A DNA stretch of 64,000 bases from Leminorella richardii (GCF_900478135.1 NZ_LS483470.1:2228501-2292500); one strand, 5' to 3'; positions 43,896 to 52,662 are shown, counted from the first letter of the stretch. Numbers and translations: made by a program. The notes: generated by a model not told the origin, from the letters alone.

Positions 43896-44807
43896 CTAAA
43901 CCTTAATCCCCGCCCTTCTCATTACCTCAACCAGCTTCAGCGTCTTCTCGTTAGACAGTCGCTCAACCGGCGTCAGTACCTCGGTGGAGATATCCAGCCC
44001 GCTCAGGCGAATGGCCTGCTTGATCACGCCAAAGAACGGCGTTTCCAGGCTGTAGACCGTCGACAGCTGAGACAGCCTATTTTGCAGGCTAAACATGGTG
44101 TTAAAGTCTTTTGCCTTCCAGGCGCGATAAATACCGCAGGTGATCTCGGAGGCAAAGTTACACGTGGCCGGAATGCCGCCGTTGCCGCCCATGATCAGCG
44201 TGTCCATCATGTATTCATCAAAACCGGAGAACACCACAAAGTCCGAACGCACTGGGCGAACCTGATTAATGATTTCCCGCACGTGGCTGATGTTGTCTAC
44301 CGTGTCTTTGATGCCGATGATATTCGGCTCATTTTCCGCCAGACGCTTAATCAGGCCAACGCTAATATCCTGCCCGGTTAGCGCGGGGAAGTTGTACAGG
44401 ATCACCGGTGACTTCACTGCGCGGGCTACTCGGCTGAAGTGGTTATACATAAACTCTTCGCTGAGCAGCGCATAGTAGGGATTCAGTACCAGCACGGCAT
44501 CTACGCCGAGCGAGTCAGCATGTAAGCCAAACTCAATCACCTCTTCCGTGCTCGGACTGCTGATGCCCAGCATGACTGGCACGCGCCCGGCGATATGCTT
44601 AACGGCAAACTCTGCCACCTCAAAACGACGCGCTTTCGGCATATGGCAAAACTCACCGCCGCTACCGAGGATCAGCATGCCGTCTACGCCTTCACCAATC
44701 AGCTTATCGATTAACTTGCCCATCCCGACGGTATCAAGGCGACCGTCCTGGTGAAATATGGTGGGAACCGGCGGATAGACGCCACAAAACTTGCTTAAGT
44801 CAGCCAT
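43896..44807 (-). CDS. DHDPS/NAL-family 2-keto-3-deoxy sugar-acid aldolase (YagE/YjhH-like)
   Basis: A 303-residue class I aldolase barrel. The Schiff-base lysine is in NIIGIKDTVDN, the catalytic tyrosine in VILYNFPALTGQD, and the substrate-carboxylate loop in LGSGGEF. Similarity is strongest to E. coli YagE and YjhH, which split 2-keto-3-deoxy acids into pyruvate and an aldehyde. ATG 44807 follows AAGAAGG. It is the last gene after an MFS transporter and an IlvD/Edd dehydratase, so the chain import, dehydration, cleavage is complete. The precise acid (xylonate, arabonate or other) is not fixed by the sequence. Confidence 0.87.
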   Translation of the reverse strand: MADLSKFCGVYPPVPTIFHQDGRLDTVGMGKLIDKLIGEGVDGMLILGSGGEFCHMPKARRFEVAEFAVKHIAGRVPVMLGISSPSTEEVIEFGLHADSLGVDAVLVLNPYYALLSEEFMYNHFSRVARAVKSPVILYNFPALTGQDISVGLIKRLAENEPNIIGIKDTVDNISHVREIINQVRPVRSDFVVFSGFDEYMMDTLIMGGNGGIPATCNFASEITCGIYRAWKAKDFNTMFSLQNRLSQLSTVYSLETPFFGVIKQAIRLSGLDISTEVLTPVERLSNEKTLKLVEVMRRAGIKV

Positions 44808-44926
44808 TGTTTACCTTCTTTACCTGTCTTACTCCATGAAAACTTCGCTTACGGCGCACTGCCCCTTATCCGACAGCGCGCCGCGCTTTACCTGTTACTT
44901 CTTTACTGTTACGTCACTACGTTTAA

Positions 44927-46642
44927 CTAGCTGGTATAGGCACCCGCCATCAGGGACGCTGCGCGCTCAGTAAACTGCTTATAGATACCGCGACGAGCCG
45001 AGTAGTCAGGGCGCACCCAGCGAGAGCGACGATCTGCCAGAATGGCGTCGATCTCTTCTGGCGTCTTGCGTTCACCCTTCACGCCAACGATGTTCAGGCG
45101 ACGACCGGGGACGTCCATCTCGATCATGTCGTCATTTTCTACCAGCGCAATCGGTCCACCGTCTGCCGCTTCCGGCGAGACGTGACCTACGCACGGACCG
45201 CTAGTTGCACCGGAGAAACGACCATCGGTGATCAGCGCTACGCGACCGTCCAAACGGGCATCGTAAACGATGGCATCGGTGGTCATCAGCATTTCCGGTG
45301 CGCCTGAACCTTTCGGCCCTTCGTAGCGAATAAACAGCACATCGCCCGGCTCAACGCGGTTGTTGATGATCGCCTGCTGCGCATCTTCTTCTGAGTTAAA
45401 CACTTTTGCAGGGCCGGTATGCTGGTGCATGTCTGCTCGGCAGGCTGCGTATTTGATAACCGCGCCGTCCGGAGCGATGTTGCCTTTCAGAATGGCAATT
45501 GAGCCAATCTTGGTGGCAGATTCCGGCTTTCTGATCACGTCTTCCGGAGCCACGCGATGGTTCGCCAGATAGCCGCGGTTACGCTCAAAGAAGCCAGACT
45601 GCTGCAGCATATCCAGGTTGTCACCCAGCGAGCGGCCTGTCACCGTCATCACGTCCAGATCCAGCTTGTCGCGCAGCAGCCACTGGATCATCGGCACGCC
45701 GCCGGCAAACCAGAACAGCTCGGTCACGTATTCGCCGCTCGGCTGAATGTTGGTCAGGTAAGGAATAGAGTTGTTGATGCGGTCAAAGGTCTCCGGCTTG
45801 AGTTCCCAGCCCAGCTCGTGAGCAATGGCAGGCAGGTGGATCAGCGCGTTGGTGCTGCCGCCGATAGCCGCGTGCACCTTGATGGCGTTTTCAAACGCCG
45901 CCGGCGTCAGGATTTTGCTGCTGGTGATACCCTTTTCCGCCAAATACATTGCCTGATGGCCCGCTGCGCGAGATACGCGACGGATCTCTGACATCGTAGA
46001 CGGCATAATAGCGCTGCCCGGTAGAGCCATGCCTAAGGCTTCTGACATACACTGCATGGTGCTGGCGGTTCCCATAAACTGGCAGGCGCCCGCCGTTGGG
46101 CAACCGCACTGCTGATGAGCTTCAACCTGCTTAATGCCGATCTCCCCTTTCTTCAGCTTGGCGGTTAATCCTCCCAGATCGGAAGTACTCATGTTCGGCG
46201 CAGGGCGCATAGAACCGCCGGGAATGTGTACCAGCGGCATATCCAGACGCGCAGCGGCGATCAGGTGTGCCGGCACTGACTTGTCGCAGCTGGAGATCAG
46301 TACGGCAGCGTCATAAGGCACTACTGAAGCGTGAATTTCCACCATATTGGCAATGGCTTCACGGGAGGCCAGAATATAGTTCATCCCGTCGTGCCCCTGC
46401 CCCCAGCCGTCACAGATATCGGTCACGTGGTGGCGCACTGCGCGACCACCGCTTTCATGCACGCCCAGTACGGTTTCGTAACCCAGCTCCCCCAGATGGA
46501 AACTGCCGGGATGGCTTTCACCGTAGCAGTCATCAATCAGCACCTGCGGCTTTTTGGTATCTTCTTTACTGTAGTTCATGCCCATGCGTAGTGCGTCTAG
46601 CTGAGACCAAAGGTCGCGGGCGCCCTGACATTTTTGTTCCAT
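44927..46642 (-). CDS. IlvD/Edd-family sugar-acid dehydratase
   Basis: A 571-residue iron-sulfur dehydratase. Cluster and substrate cysteines are visible in IDDCYGES, SSCDKSVPAHL and CGCPTAGACQFMGTASTMQC; ITDGRFSGATSGPCVGHVSPEA is the C-terminal family signature. It is distinct from IlvD itself by the DDCYGESHPGSFH opening, which resembles pentonate dehydratases. ATG 46642 follows GAGGAA. Role inferred: an aldonic acid to its 2-keto-3-deoxy derivative, feeding the aldolase 120 bp downstream. Confidence 0.87.
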   Translation of the reverse strand: MEQKCQGARDLWSQLDALRMGMNYSKEDTKKPQVLIDDCYGESHPGSFHLGELGYETVLGVHESGGRAVRHHVTDICDGWGQGHDGMNYILASREAIANMVEIHASVVPYDAAVLISSCDKSVPAHLIAAARLDMPLVHIPGGSMRPAPNMSTSDLGGLTAKLKKGEIGIKQVEAHQQCGCPTAGACQFMGTASTMQCMSEALGMALPGSAIMPSTMSEIRRVSRAAGHQAMYLAEKGITSSKILTPAAFENAIKVHAAIGGSTNALIHLPAIAHELGWELKPETFDRINNSIPYLTNIQPSGEYVTELFWFAGGVPMIQWLLRDKLDLDVMTVTGRSLGDNLDMLQQSGFFERNRGYLANHRVAPEDVIRKPESATKIGSIAILKGNIAPDGAVIKYAACRADMHQHTGPAKVFNSEEDAQQAIINNRVEPGDVLFIRYEGPKGSGAPEMLMTTDAIVYDARLDGRVALITDGRFSGATSGPCVGHVSPEAADGGPIALVENDDMIEMDVPGRRLNIVGVKGERKTPEEIDAILADRRSRWVRPDYSARRGIYKQFTERAASLMAGAYTS

Positions 46643-46673
46643 TGCTCTATTCCTCGTGTTTCATTCAATCATG

Positions 46674-46687
46674 ACAGTCATGACTGT
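46674..46687. promoter_or_regulatory. 14-bp perfect palindrome between transporter and dehydratase genes
   Basis: ACAGTCATGACTGT is a perfect palindrome in the 61-bp gap between the two genes. It could be an internal operator or an RNA hairpin; no T-run follows on the minus strand. Confidence 0.4.
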
Positions 46688-46703
46688 ATTTATTGGTCGA
46701 CCG

Positions 46704-47975
46704 CTACTTCTTGGGCGGGCGTGCCGTAATGGCGGGTAAAGTAAACAGTAGCCCGGTAGCTATAAGCAGTGCAGCAACCAGTACAAACATGCCGGCATCC
46801 TGACTGACTGTCATTGTCAACAGACCAACCAGATACGGGCCAATGAAGCCGCCGAGGTTGCCCAGTGCGTTAATAGAGCCACGCACGCCGCCAAGAACGT
46901 TGGACGGGAACAGCAGCGGCGGCAGAGTCCAGAACGGACCGGCATAGGCCTGTAGGAAGAAGCCGCACAGCACCATGATGCCGTAGGAAACCCAGATACT
47001 GTCCTTCATCACCAGAGACAGCGTCAAACAGACGGCAAAGCCCACTAGTGGAATCGCCGTATACAGGCGGCGGTTCATGGTCTTGTCACACCATTTAGCG
47101 ATGTAGTACTGACCGAAAATACACAGCACGTAAGGTGCGGCAGTCAATACGCCTACCATGGTCATGCCGCTGCCGGTCAGGTTTTTGATCAGATTCGGCA
47201 TCCACAGGGCAAAGCCGTAGAATCCGACCTGAACGAAGAAGTAAATGCCGATCAGCTTCCACAGGTTAACGCTGCGCAGCACAGTGCTGATGCTGGCCTT
47301 GTCGTCAATAGTGCTATTGAGTTTATCTTCTTCCAGCTTGCGCTCAATCCACTCGCGCTCTTTCGGATCCAGCCACTTGGCCTGATGAGGGTGGTCAGAC
47401 ACCATCGGCATCCATACAAACAGCAGCGCCAGTGAAAGCACGCCTTCAATGATGAACATTTCACGCCAGCCGTGAAGTTCAATCAGCCAGCCGGACAGCG
47501 GACCGGTAATGATAGAGGCAACGGCCAGGTTCATCTGGAAGAAGGCGATGGCTCGGGCTCTCTCCTCATTAGGGAACCAGTGGCCAATCAGCGCCAGAAT
47601 GGCTGGATAAACGCCCCCTTCGGCAACGCCGAGGATAAAGCGAATAATCAGCAGCTGAGTCTGGTTTTGAACAAAGCCGGTTAACAGCGCAAAACCGCCC
47701 CAGGCGACGATCGTCCAGGCGATAAACTTCTTGGCGCTGTAGCGTTCGGCGATTTGACCGCCGGGAATTTGCAGAAAGATGTAGCCGATAAAGAATATCC
47801 CGGCAACCAGACCGGCAAAAGAAGCCGTCATGCCAAGATCTTTATCCATGCCGCCGGCAATGCCGATCGCGATATTGGTACGATCCATGTAGGCGACGAT
47901 ATAGACGAGAATGGTAGCCGGGATGATATGCATCCAGCGTCCTTTCCCTACAGGCTTATTAGTTTCAGTACTCAT
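46704..47975 (-). CDS. MFS sugar-acid transporter (ACS family, GudP/DgoT-like)
   Basis: A 423-residue 12-span transporter of the anion:cation symporter family that usually carries hexonates, hexarates or related acids with protons. Visible signatures: YMDRTNIAIGIAGGMDKDLG after TM1, FFIGYIFLQIPGGQIAERY in TM2-3, RFILGVAEGGVYPAI and NEERARAIAFFQMN. A cytoplasmic loop with KLEEDKLN splits the halves. ATG 47975 follows AAGGA. First gene of the minus-strand catabolic operon, divergent from the alcohol dehydrogenase gene, with operator repeats between them. Confidence 0.9.
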   Translation of the reverse strand: MSTETNKPVGKGRWMHIIPATILVYIVAYMDRTNIAIGIAGGMDKDLGMTASFAGLVAGIFFIGYIFLQIPGGQIAERYSAKKFIAWTIVAWGGFALLTGFVQNQTQLLIIRFILGVAEGGVYPAILALIGHWFPNEERARAIAFFQMNLAVASIITGPLSGWLIELHGWREMFIIEGVLSLALLFVWMPMVSDHPHQAKWLDPKEREWIERKLEEDKLNSTIDDKASISTVLRSVNLWKLIGIYFFVQVGFYGFALWMPNLIKNLTGSGMTMVGVLTAAPYVLCIFGQYYIAKWCDKTMNRRLYTAIPLVGFAVCLTLSLVMKDSIWVSYGIMVLCGFFLQAYAGPFWTLPPLLFPSNVLGGVRGSINALGNLGGFIGPYLVGLLTMTVSQDAGMFVLVAALLIATGLLFTLPAITARPPKK

Positions 47976-48385
47976 TGGTTAGTGTTCCTTGGCTCAACCG
48001 CTTAATGTTTAACAGGGAAACGCTTTGTTTTACTCGTGTTCTTATCCCTTTCGAGATTTGTTCTATATATGGAACCAATGTTCTATATATAAAACAATAT
48101 TCTCTTCATCTCACAAGCGTGTCAATCACTGAACATAAAAAAGTTAGATAACTGTGAGCCACTTCATACTCCCAGTGCTGAATCCATCCAACAGAATGGA
48201 ATTACGCCAGCACAAAACCATAACACCATGATTTTATTTAAATATTATTCAATCAGATCAAAATGCACTTTCTGTCAAAAAATGGCGTTTTCCTATTGAC
48301 GCCCCTCTATTAAGAGTGAAATATAGAACACAATACAGAACAATAGTTCTATATACAGAATTAAATCACTATTAAGGAGACAGTT
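47976..48385. promoter_or_regulatory. Divergent promoter region with GTTCTATAT operator repeats
   Basis: A 410-bp AT-rich region. Near the transporter: GTTCTATATATGGAAC (48060-48075, near-perfect palindrome) and GTTCTATATATAAAAC (48080-48095). Near the dehydrogenase: half-sites ATATAGAAC (48321-48329) and ATACAGAAC (48333-48341), then GTTCTATATACAGAAT (48346-48361). Sites 1 and 2 are 20 bp apart, on the same DNA face. The arrangement suggests one regulator controlling both directions. Confidence 0.7.
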
Positions 48386-49483
48386 ATGATCACTACCGCC
48401 ATTTTTCCCGGACGCTATGTACAGGGTGCTGGTGCAATAGAACATTCTTTAGCGGATGAGTTATTGAGATTGGGCAAGAAAGCGTTGGTCTTGCAGGATC
48501 CCGTCGTTAATCAAAAGCTGGGAAGCCACATTGACCAAGCGTTAAAGGGGAAAATCGACTATCAGGTTGAAGTGTTCAACAGCGAATGTTCTGATGAAGA
48601 GATTGAGCGCATCTCCACGCTGGCGCAGTCCTACGGCGCTGAGGTTATCGTCGGCATCGGCGGCGGCAAAACTCTCGATACCGCCAAAGCAACCGGTGCC
48701 GCCCTTAAGCACCCTATCGCCATCGTGCCGACTCTGGCCTCTACCGATGCGCCCTGTAGTTCACTGGTGGTTATCTATACCGCTCAGGGTCAGTTCAAGC
48801 GCTATCTGATGATCCCACGCAACCCTGACGTTGTGATCGTCGACTCTAGCGTAATTGCGCAGGCACCGGTGCGTTTTCTGGTGTCCGGAATTGGCGACGC
48901 GCTGGCAACCTGGTTTGAAGCCGAAGACTGCCGCATCAAAATGGCGGGCAACATGACCGGTCGCCCCGGCCCGATGTCGGCCTTCGGTCTCGCTCGCCTC
49001 TGCTATGACACTCTGCTGCAGTATGGCGTCCTGGCTAAGTCCGCCTGTGAGCAGCAGAAGGTGACTCCGGCGCTAGAGCATGTGATTGAAGCTAACACTC
49101 TGCTGTCCGGCCTTGGCTTTGAAAGCGGCGGTCTGGCGGCGGCACACGCTATTCACAACGGTCTGACGGTGCTGCCACAAACTCACAGCTACTGGCACGG
49201 CGAGAAAGTGGCCTTCGGCACGCTGGCTATGCTGATGCTGACCGACCGCGAACCTGATGTTATCGATACGGTTTACCGCTTCTGCCAGAGCGTTGGCCTG
49301 CCAACTACGCTTGCAGACATCGGGTTGGCCAACGTCAGCGACGACGACCTGCTGAAAGTGGCCGAAGCCGCCTGCCAACAGGGTGAAACCATGCACAACG
49401 AGCCGTACGAAGTGACCCCGGCTAACGTACTGGCTGCCCTGCGCGCTGCCGATGCGGAAGGAAGTCGGCGTAAAGCGGCCTGA
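48386..49483 (+). CDS. Iron-containing alcohol dehydrogenase, glycerol-dehydrogenase-like
   Basis: A 365-residue NAD-dependent enzyme of the GldA family. The nucleotide motif GIGGGKTLDTAK is present. The metal ligands appear as Asp in SGIGDALATWFEAE, His in AAAHAIHNGLTVL and His in SYWHGEKVAFGTL, all conserved. The start is supported by AAGGAGACAGTT before ATG 48386. It diverges from the sugar-acid operon and shares its operator region, so I infer that it reduces the aldehyde released by the aldolase (for example glycolaldehyde), or oxidises a related polyol, rather than acting in glycerol fermentation. The dhaKLM genes are absent. Confidence 0.85.
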   Translation: MITTAIFPGRYVQGAGAIEHSLADELLRLGKKALVLQDPVVNQKLGSHIDQALKGKIDYQVEVFNSECSDEEIERISTLAQSYGAEVIVGIGGGKTLDTAKATGAALKHPIAIVPTLASTDAPCSSLVVIYTAQGQFKRYLMIPRNPDVVIVDSSVIAQAPVRFLVSGIGDALATWFEAEDCRIKMAGNMTGRPGPMSAFGLARLCYDTLLQYGVLAKSACEQQKVTPALEHVIEANTLLSGLGFESGGLAAAHAIHNGLTVLPQTHSYWHGEKVAFGTLAMLMLTDREPDVIDTVYRFCQSVGLPTTLADIGLANVSDDDLLKVAEAACQQGETMHNEPYEVTPANVLAALRAADAEGSRRKAA

Positions 49484-49508
49484 TAGGTAAAGCACAGCTG
49501 ATCCAATA

Positions 49509-49538
49509 TCGGCCCCTCTCCACGGGGCCGAATTTTTT
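49509..49538 (+). terminator. Rho-independent terminator after the dehydrogenase
   Basis: CGGCCCC, loop TCTCCAC, GGGGCCG then AATTTTTT. Confidence 0.87.
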
Positions 49539-49667
49539 CTACACAATGCTATCCAGCACCCGGCGTTCCCCTCCTCCTTTTATCTTCACGAACACAGCCT
49601 CATCCATTACTCTATGCTGGACGCACGATGCAGACGCCCTATTAAGGATAATCTTCAGGAGAAAGCC

Positions 49668-50489
49668 ATGAGCAACAGTAGCGATATTTTCACCGCCGCC
49701 AGAGCGGGAGACCTACAGCGGGTAGATGCGCTTCTGCGCGCGGACGCTGATCCTGCCGCAGTCAACGACTATGGTTTTACCGCGCTTCACTGCGCTGCGA
49801 TGGGCACCAACTCTGCTGAAGAGGCCGCTATTGCTTCAGTCATTCAACGTCTGATTGAGGCGAGAAGTCCGCTAGAGCAGCCCAGTAAAGATGGGCGTAC
49901 TGCGCTGTATTTGGCCGCTGAATTTTCACCTTCCCTTGCTCCGGTTCAGCTGCTGGTTGAGTCTGGCGCAAAGGCCGATACTTATTACGGCACAGACCGC
50001 AGCGGCCCGCATATTGTGGTTAACGCCATGGCTCCCGAAGTACAGGAATATCTGTCAGCGCTTACCGGCTTCCCTATTCCTGAGCCCGAACCGGATATTC
50101 CGCCAGTAAAAATGACGGCTTCGCAGTGGAAAGAGGCTCGTCAACGCATCGAAAATGTCTTTATTGCCCTGCGGGAAAACGGACTGGTCGCTCTACACGA
50201 TGCGGGCACGACTCAGGAAGACGGCTTTAGCGACTGCTCTGAAGACTATTTGGCGCAGGGAGGTGAGAAAGCCGGACTGACAGGATTCTGCTTTTATACT
50301 CGCCAAGACCTTAACCGCGCCAAGAGAACCAGCCAGCTGTCACTGGCCTTTTGGGCTGCCCCGAACGGAGCGAATAAAGATATGGAAAGCGTAGGTCAAC
50401 AGATAGTTGATGCTTTCCGGCAGTTCGGCTTTACCGTTTACTGGGGCGGCTCGGCTTCTTTCCGACCTGTAATCTATCTTAGCCAGTAA
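49668..50489 (+). CDS. Ankyrin-repeat protein with a conserved C-terminal domain
   Basis: A 273-residue cytoplasmic protein (no signal peptide). Ankyrin repeats fill about residues 5-125 (IFTAARAGDLQRVDALLRA, YGFTALHCAA, DGRTALYLAAEFS). After a Pro-rich linker (PIPEPEPDIPPVK) the C-terminal 120 residues form a second domain with SQWKEARQRIENVFIALREN, a DGFSDCSEDYLA motif and FTVYWGGSA; this pairing recurs in bacterial ankyrin proteins of unknown function. ATG 49668 follows AGGAG; earlier starts are rejected. It ends three bases before the CRISPR array. Confidence 0.75.
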   Translation: MSNSSDIFTAARAGDLQRVDALLRADADPAAVNDYGFTALHCAAMGTNSAEEAAIASVIQRLIEARSPLEQPSKDGRTALYLAAEFSPSLAPVQLLVESGAKADTYYGTDRSGPHIVVNAMAPEVQEYLSALTGFPIPEPEPDIPPVKMTASQWKEARQRIENVFIALRENGLVALHDAGTTQEDGFSDCSEDYLAQGGEKAGLTGFCFYTRQDLNRAKRTSQLSLAFWAAPNGANKDMESVGQQIVDAFRQFGFTVYWGGSASFRPVIYLSQ

Positions 50490-50491
50490 GA

Positions 50492-50639
50492 CGCTGGAGC
50501 CACCTATGCGGCGGTTAACCACCGCCTGCGTAATAGGCATATCGATGAACTTTTCTAAGCCGCCTATGCGGCGGTTAACGCAGCGTGTAGCGCTCAAACG
50601 TCCATTGTCTATTTCTAAGCCGCCTATACGGCGGTTAAC
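50492..50639 (-). CRISPR. Three-repeat type I-F-like CRISPR array, no cas genes in the window
   Basis: Three 28-nt repeats (50492-50519 degenerate, 50552-50579, 50612-50639) are spaced exactly 60 bp apart, leaving two 32-nt spacers (50520-50551 and 50580-50611). Read on the minus strand the repeat starts GTTAACCGCC and ends GGCGGCTTAGAAA, the type I-F layout with a 5-bp stem. The first repeat on the plus strand has lost its outer nine bases, as leader-distal repeats usually do, so transcription and leader should be on the minus strand, from about 50640. Repeats 2 and 3 differ at one base. No cas gene lies in the 64 kb, so this is a solo array or depends on a distant locus. Confidence 0.88.
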
Positions 50640-50688
50640 TAAAAAACACAAGGGATTTAAAATCCCTTGGCTTTCTTACCGCTCCCAA

Positions 50689-51426
50689 CTACAGCGATTT
50701 CAACGCCTGGCTCGCCTTATTTAACCAAGCCTTGTGCAGCTTGCGGTAGTGCGGCTTAGAGCGGCGGGCGATAAGCGCGATAGTTTCCAGCTGATGCTTA
50801 GCATCCGCAAAGTCTCCGCGATCTTTCAGCAGTTCGGCGTAGCGAAAGCGCGCCTCTGGCCCGGCGTAGTACTCAATCAAAGTGCGGTATTCGTCCTCGG
50901 CCTTATTGGTTTCACCCATCTCTTGAAGGGCTCGAGCGTACAGCAGATGGCCGTCGGGTGAGGTAAAGTCTGGATTGTGCTTAATGAGGTCATCGAGGGT
51001 ATTTCGACAGGAGAGCGCATCGCGACTGGCCAGCTGGGCGTAAGCCAGTTTGAGCATAATATCCGGATCGGTAATAAAGATGCCGCTCAGCGCCTTCTGG
51101 TAGTGAATTGCGGCCTCTTCGTGCTGACCGATGCGCGTAAGCTCGTCCGCTAGGAGAACATGATTCTGGCTGGTTTCCGTAATCTCCAGCTCTTCACGCA
51201 GCATCCGCACGTGGCGCTCGGGGTCAACCTTATCGTGGGCGTGACGCACCAGCTTTCTGCCGTCTCGGCTGCCCAGCCAGTCGGGAACCATCACTGCCAG
51301 CGCATAAATAGCGCAGCCCAGCCCCGGCAGGCCGATGATCAAATAGAGCCAGTAGCGCTCCTGCCCGCTTCTTACGGCGTGAATACCGCACATCACCTGA
51401 ATAAAAACGATCAACAACGCGGGCAT
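50689..51426 (-). CDS. Membrane-anchored TPR-repeat protein
   Basis: A 245-residue protein. Two N-terminal hydrophobic spans (MPALLIVFIQVMCGIHAV and YWLYLIIGLPGLGCAIYALA) resemble the phospholipase-D-nuclease N-terminal membrane module. They are followed by about four TPR units in the cytoplasmic part (HVLLADELTRIGQHEEAAIH, IMLKLAYAQLASRDA, LLYARALQEMGETNKAEDEY). ATG 51426 follows AAGGAG; the longer ORF start is rejected. Its stop is 50 bp from the CRISPR array, on the strand from which the array should be read. A scaffold role is plausible, otherwise unknown. Confidence 0.8.
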   Translation of the reverse strand: MPALLIVFIQVMCGIHAVRSGQERYWLYLIIGLPGLGCAIYALAVMVPDWLGSRDGRKLVRHAHDKVDPERHVRMLREELEITETSQNHVLLADELTRIGQHEEAAIHYQKALSGIFITDPDIMLKLAYAQLASRDALSCRNTLDDLIKHNPDFTSPDGHLLYARALQEMGETNKAEDEYRTLIEYYAGPEARFRYAELLKDRGDFADAKHQLETIALIARRSKPHYRKLHKAWLNKASQALKSL

Positions 51427-51607
51427 CTTAGCGCTCCTTGCCAGAATAAAAAGATATCTACAGTCCAATGCAGAACGCTATTCTACGGGATAATCACTCA
51501 TGCAGACAACCGCTCGGCGGCGGCATTGCGATAAAATGGAGTAAATCTCGAAAAGCGGGACATCCCATCTTTGGATGATGTCAAAAACCTGTCGACGCCA
51601 ATATAGA

Positions 51608-51635
51608 AAGCCCACGCTTTACACGGCGTGGGCTT
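51608..51635 (-). terminator. Terminator downstream of the lipoprotein gene
   Basis: AAGCCCACGC and GCGTGGGCTT form a 10-bp stem; on the minus strand TTCTAT follows. A related hairpin lies at 52663-52682 on the other side of the gene. Confidence 0.75.
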
Positions 51636-51669
51636 ACCTTAATACACAAAATACACAACAGGCTGTGGT

Positions 51670-52617
51670 TTATTTTAATAAAAACAGCCGGCGCTCCATA
51701 ATCCACTTCATGCCATCGTTATATTTTCTCTCTGGTTCTTCGTAGGCATTAATCGCATCGTTATCCAAACTGCGGCTTTTATAGCCACCAACGTCAGTTT
51801 CAACGTAAAAATCCTTTTTCGGGCACTCTTTTTTGGCGTTAGAGAAATCAATGTTGTGCATCTGCATGCCCTTTTTGATCTCTTCTCGCTCGGCATCGGA
51901 TGTCTGTATCCCCTGTAGAGCGATTAGCCTGCGATTAACATCAAGAAAGTAGGCGTTAATCTGAGCACACTCGTGCAGCATGGTAAAAGACGGATAAAAC
52001 AGAGGCAGATCCGAAAAGCGGCGACGAGGCTCTGGAGAGTTGTACGACTCAGGTAATACGTCAAACACCGCGGCAGCAAAGTCCCCCTCACGGAAAATCT
52101 TGCCCATAACTTTAATGGCAGAAGTAGAGGAAACAGCGTCGGAATAGTCCTGATCGACGTCAAAAAACCAGCTGTAGGTGTCTCCAAGCTTTTCAATCAG
52201 CAGGCTATCGTATTTTACGAAATGGCCGGTTATGCTTCTATCTAACACTGTCTGAGTATTTTCATAGCTTTTGAGCATCTGCTCAGCCATTTTATTGCCG
52301 TCATAGCCGTCGTTCGCCGTTTTATAAAACACGTAATTTACGTAGTAATTTGATAGCGTAGGGTTAATCAGCCCGCCTTTACTGCCCTTAAACAGGTAAA
52401 ACGTCGCCGTTTCCCCGTCATAAGAAAGCGTGTGAATGCCGGACTTAAGCTCAACCTTCACGTTACTGGTTGCCGCAAGATCGTAATTCTTGTTGTCCAG
52501 ACTCACCGTAATAGCTTTGCCTGTCGGATTATCCAGCGTGTAAGGGACGCCGCTTTCAAACAGATCGCACCCGGTTAAAACGAACGCCAGTACCAATAAC
52601 GCCATATTCTTTATCAT
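51670..52617 (-). CDS. Lipoprotein of unknown function
   Basis: A 315-residue putative lipoprotein. The lipobox is LTGC with Cys17 after MALLVLAFVLTG; Asp at +2 (CDLF) suggests inner-membrane retention by the Lol rule, but that is a prediction. The mature part starts with a beta-rich region (PYTLDNPTGKAITVSLDNKN) and continues with a helical segment containing HECAQINAYFLDVNRR. I do not recognise a family. It is a single gene flanked by two similar terminator hairpins. Confidence 0.7.
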   Translation of the reverse strand: MIKNMALLVLAFVLTGCDLFESGVPYTLDNPTGKAITVSLDNKNYDLAATSNVKVELKSGIHTLSYDGETATFYLFKGSKGGLINPTLSNYYVNYVFYKTANDGYDGNKMAEQMLKSYENTQTVLDRSITGHFVKYDSLLIEKLGDTYSWFFDVDQDYSDAVSSTSAIKVMGKIFREGDFAAAVFDVLPESYNSPEPRRRFSDLPLFYPSFTMLHECAQINAYFLDVNRRLIALQGIQTSDAEREEIKKGMQMHNIDFSNAKKECPKKDFYVETDVGGYKSRSLDNDAINAYEEPERKYNDGMKWIMERRLFLLK

Positions 52618-52662
52618 TTCATTCCCTCGATTTGTTATCTTACCCGAACTCTAAAATCCAAA

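Noticed and set aside
48386..49483. Glycerol dehydrogenase of a dha regulon
   Set aside because: No dihydroxyacetone kinase or diol dehydratase genes adjoin it, and shared operators tie it to the sugar-acid operon.
50340..50651. 103-codon ORF across the CRISPR repeats
   Set aside because: Its repeated NRRIGG residues are just translated CRISPR repeats.
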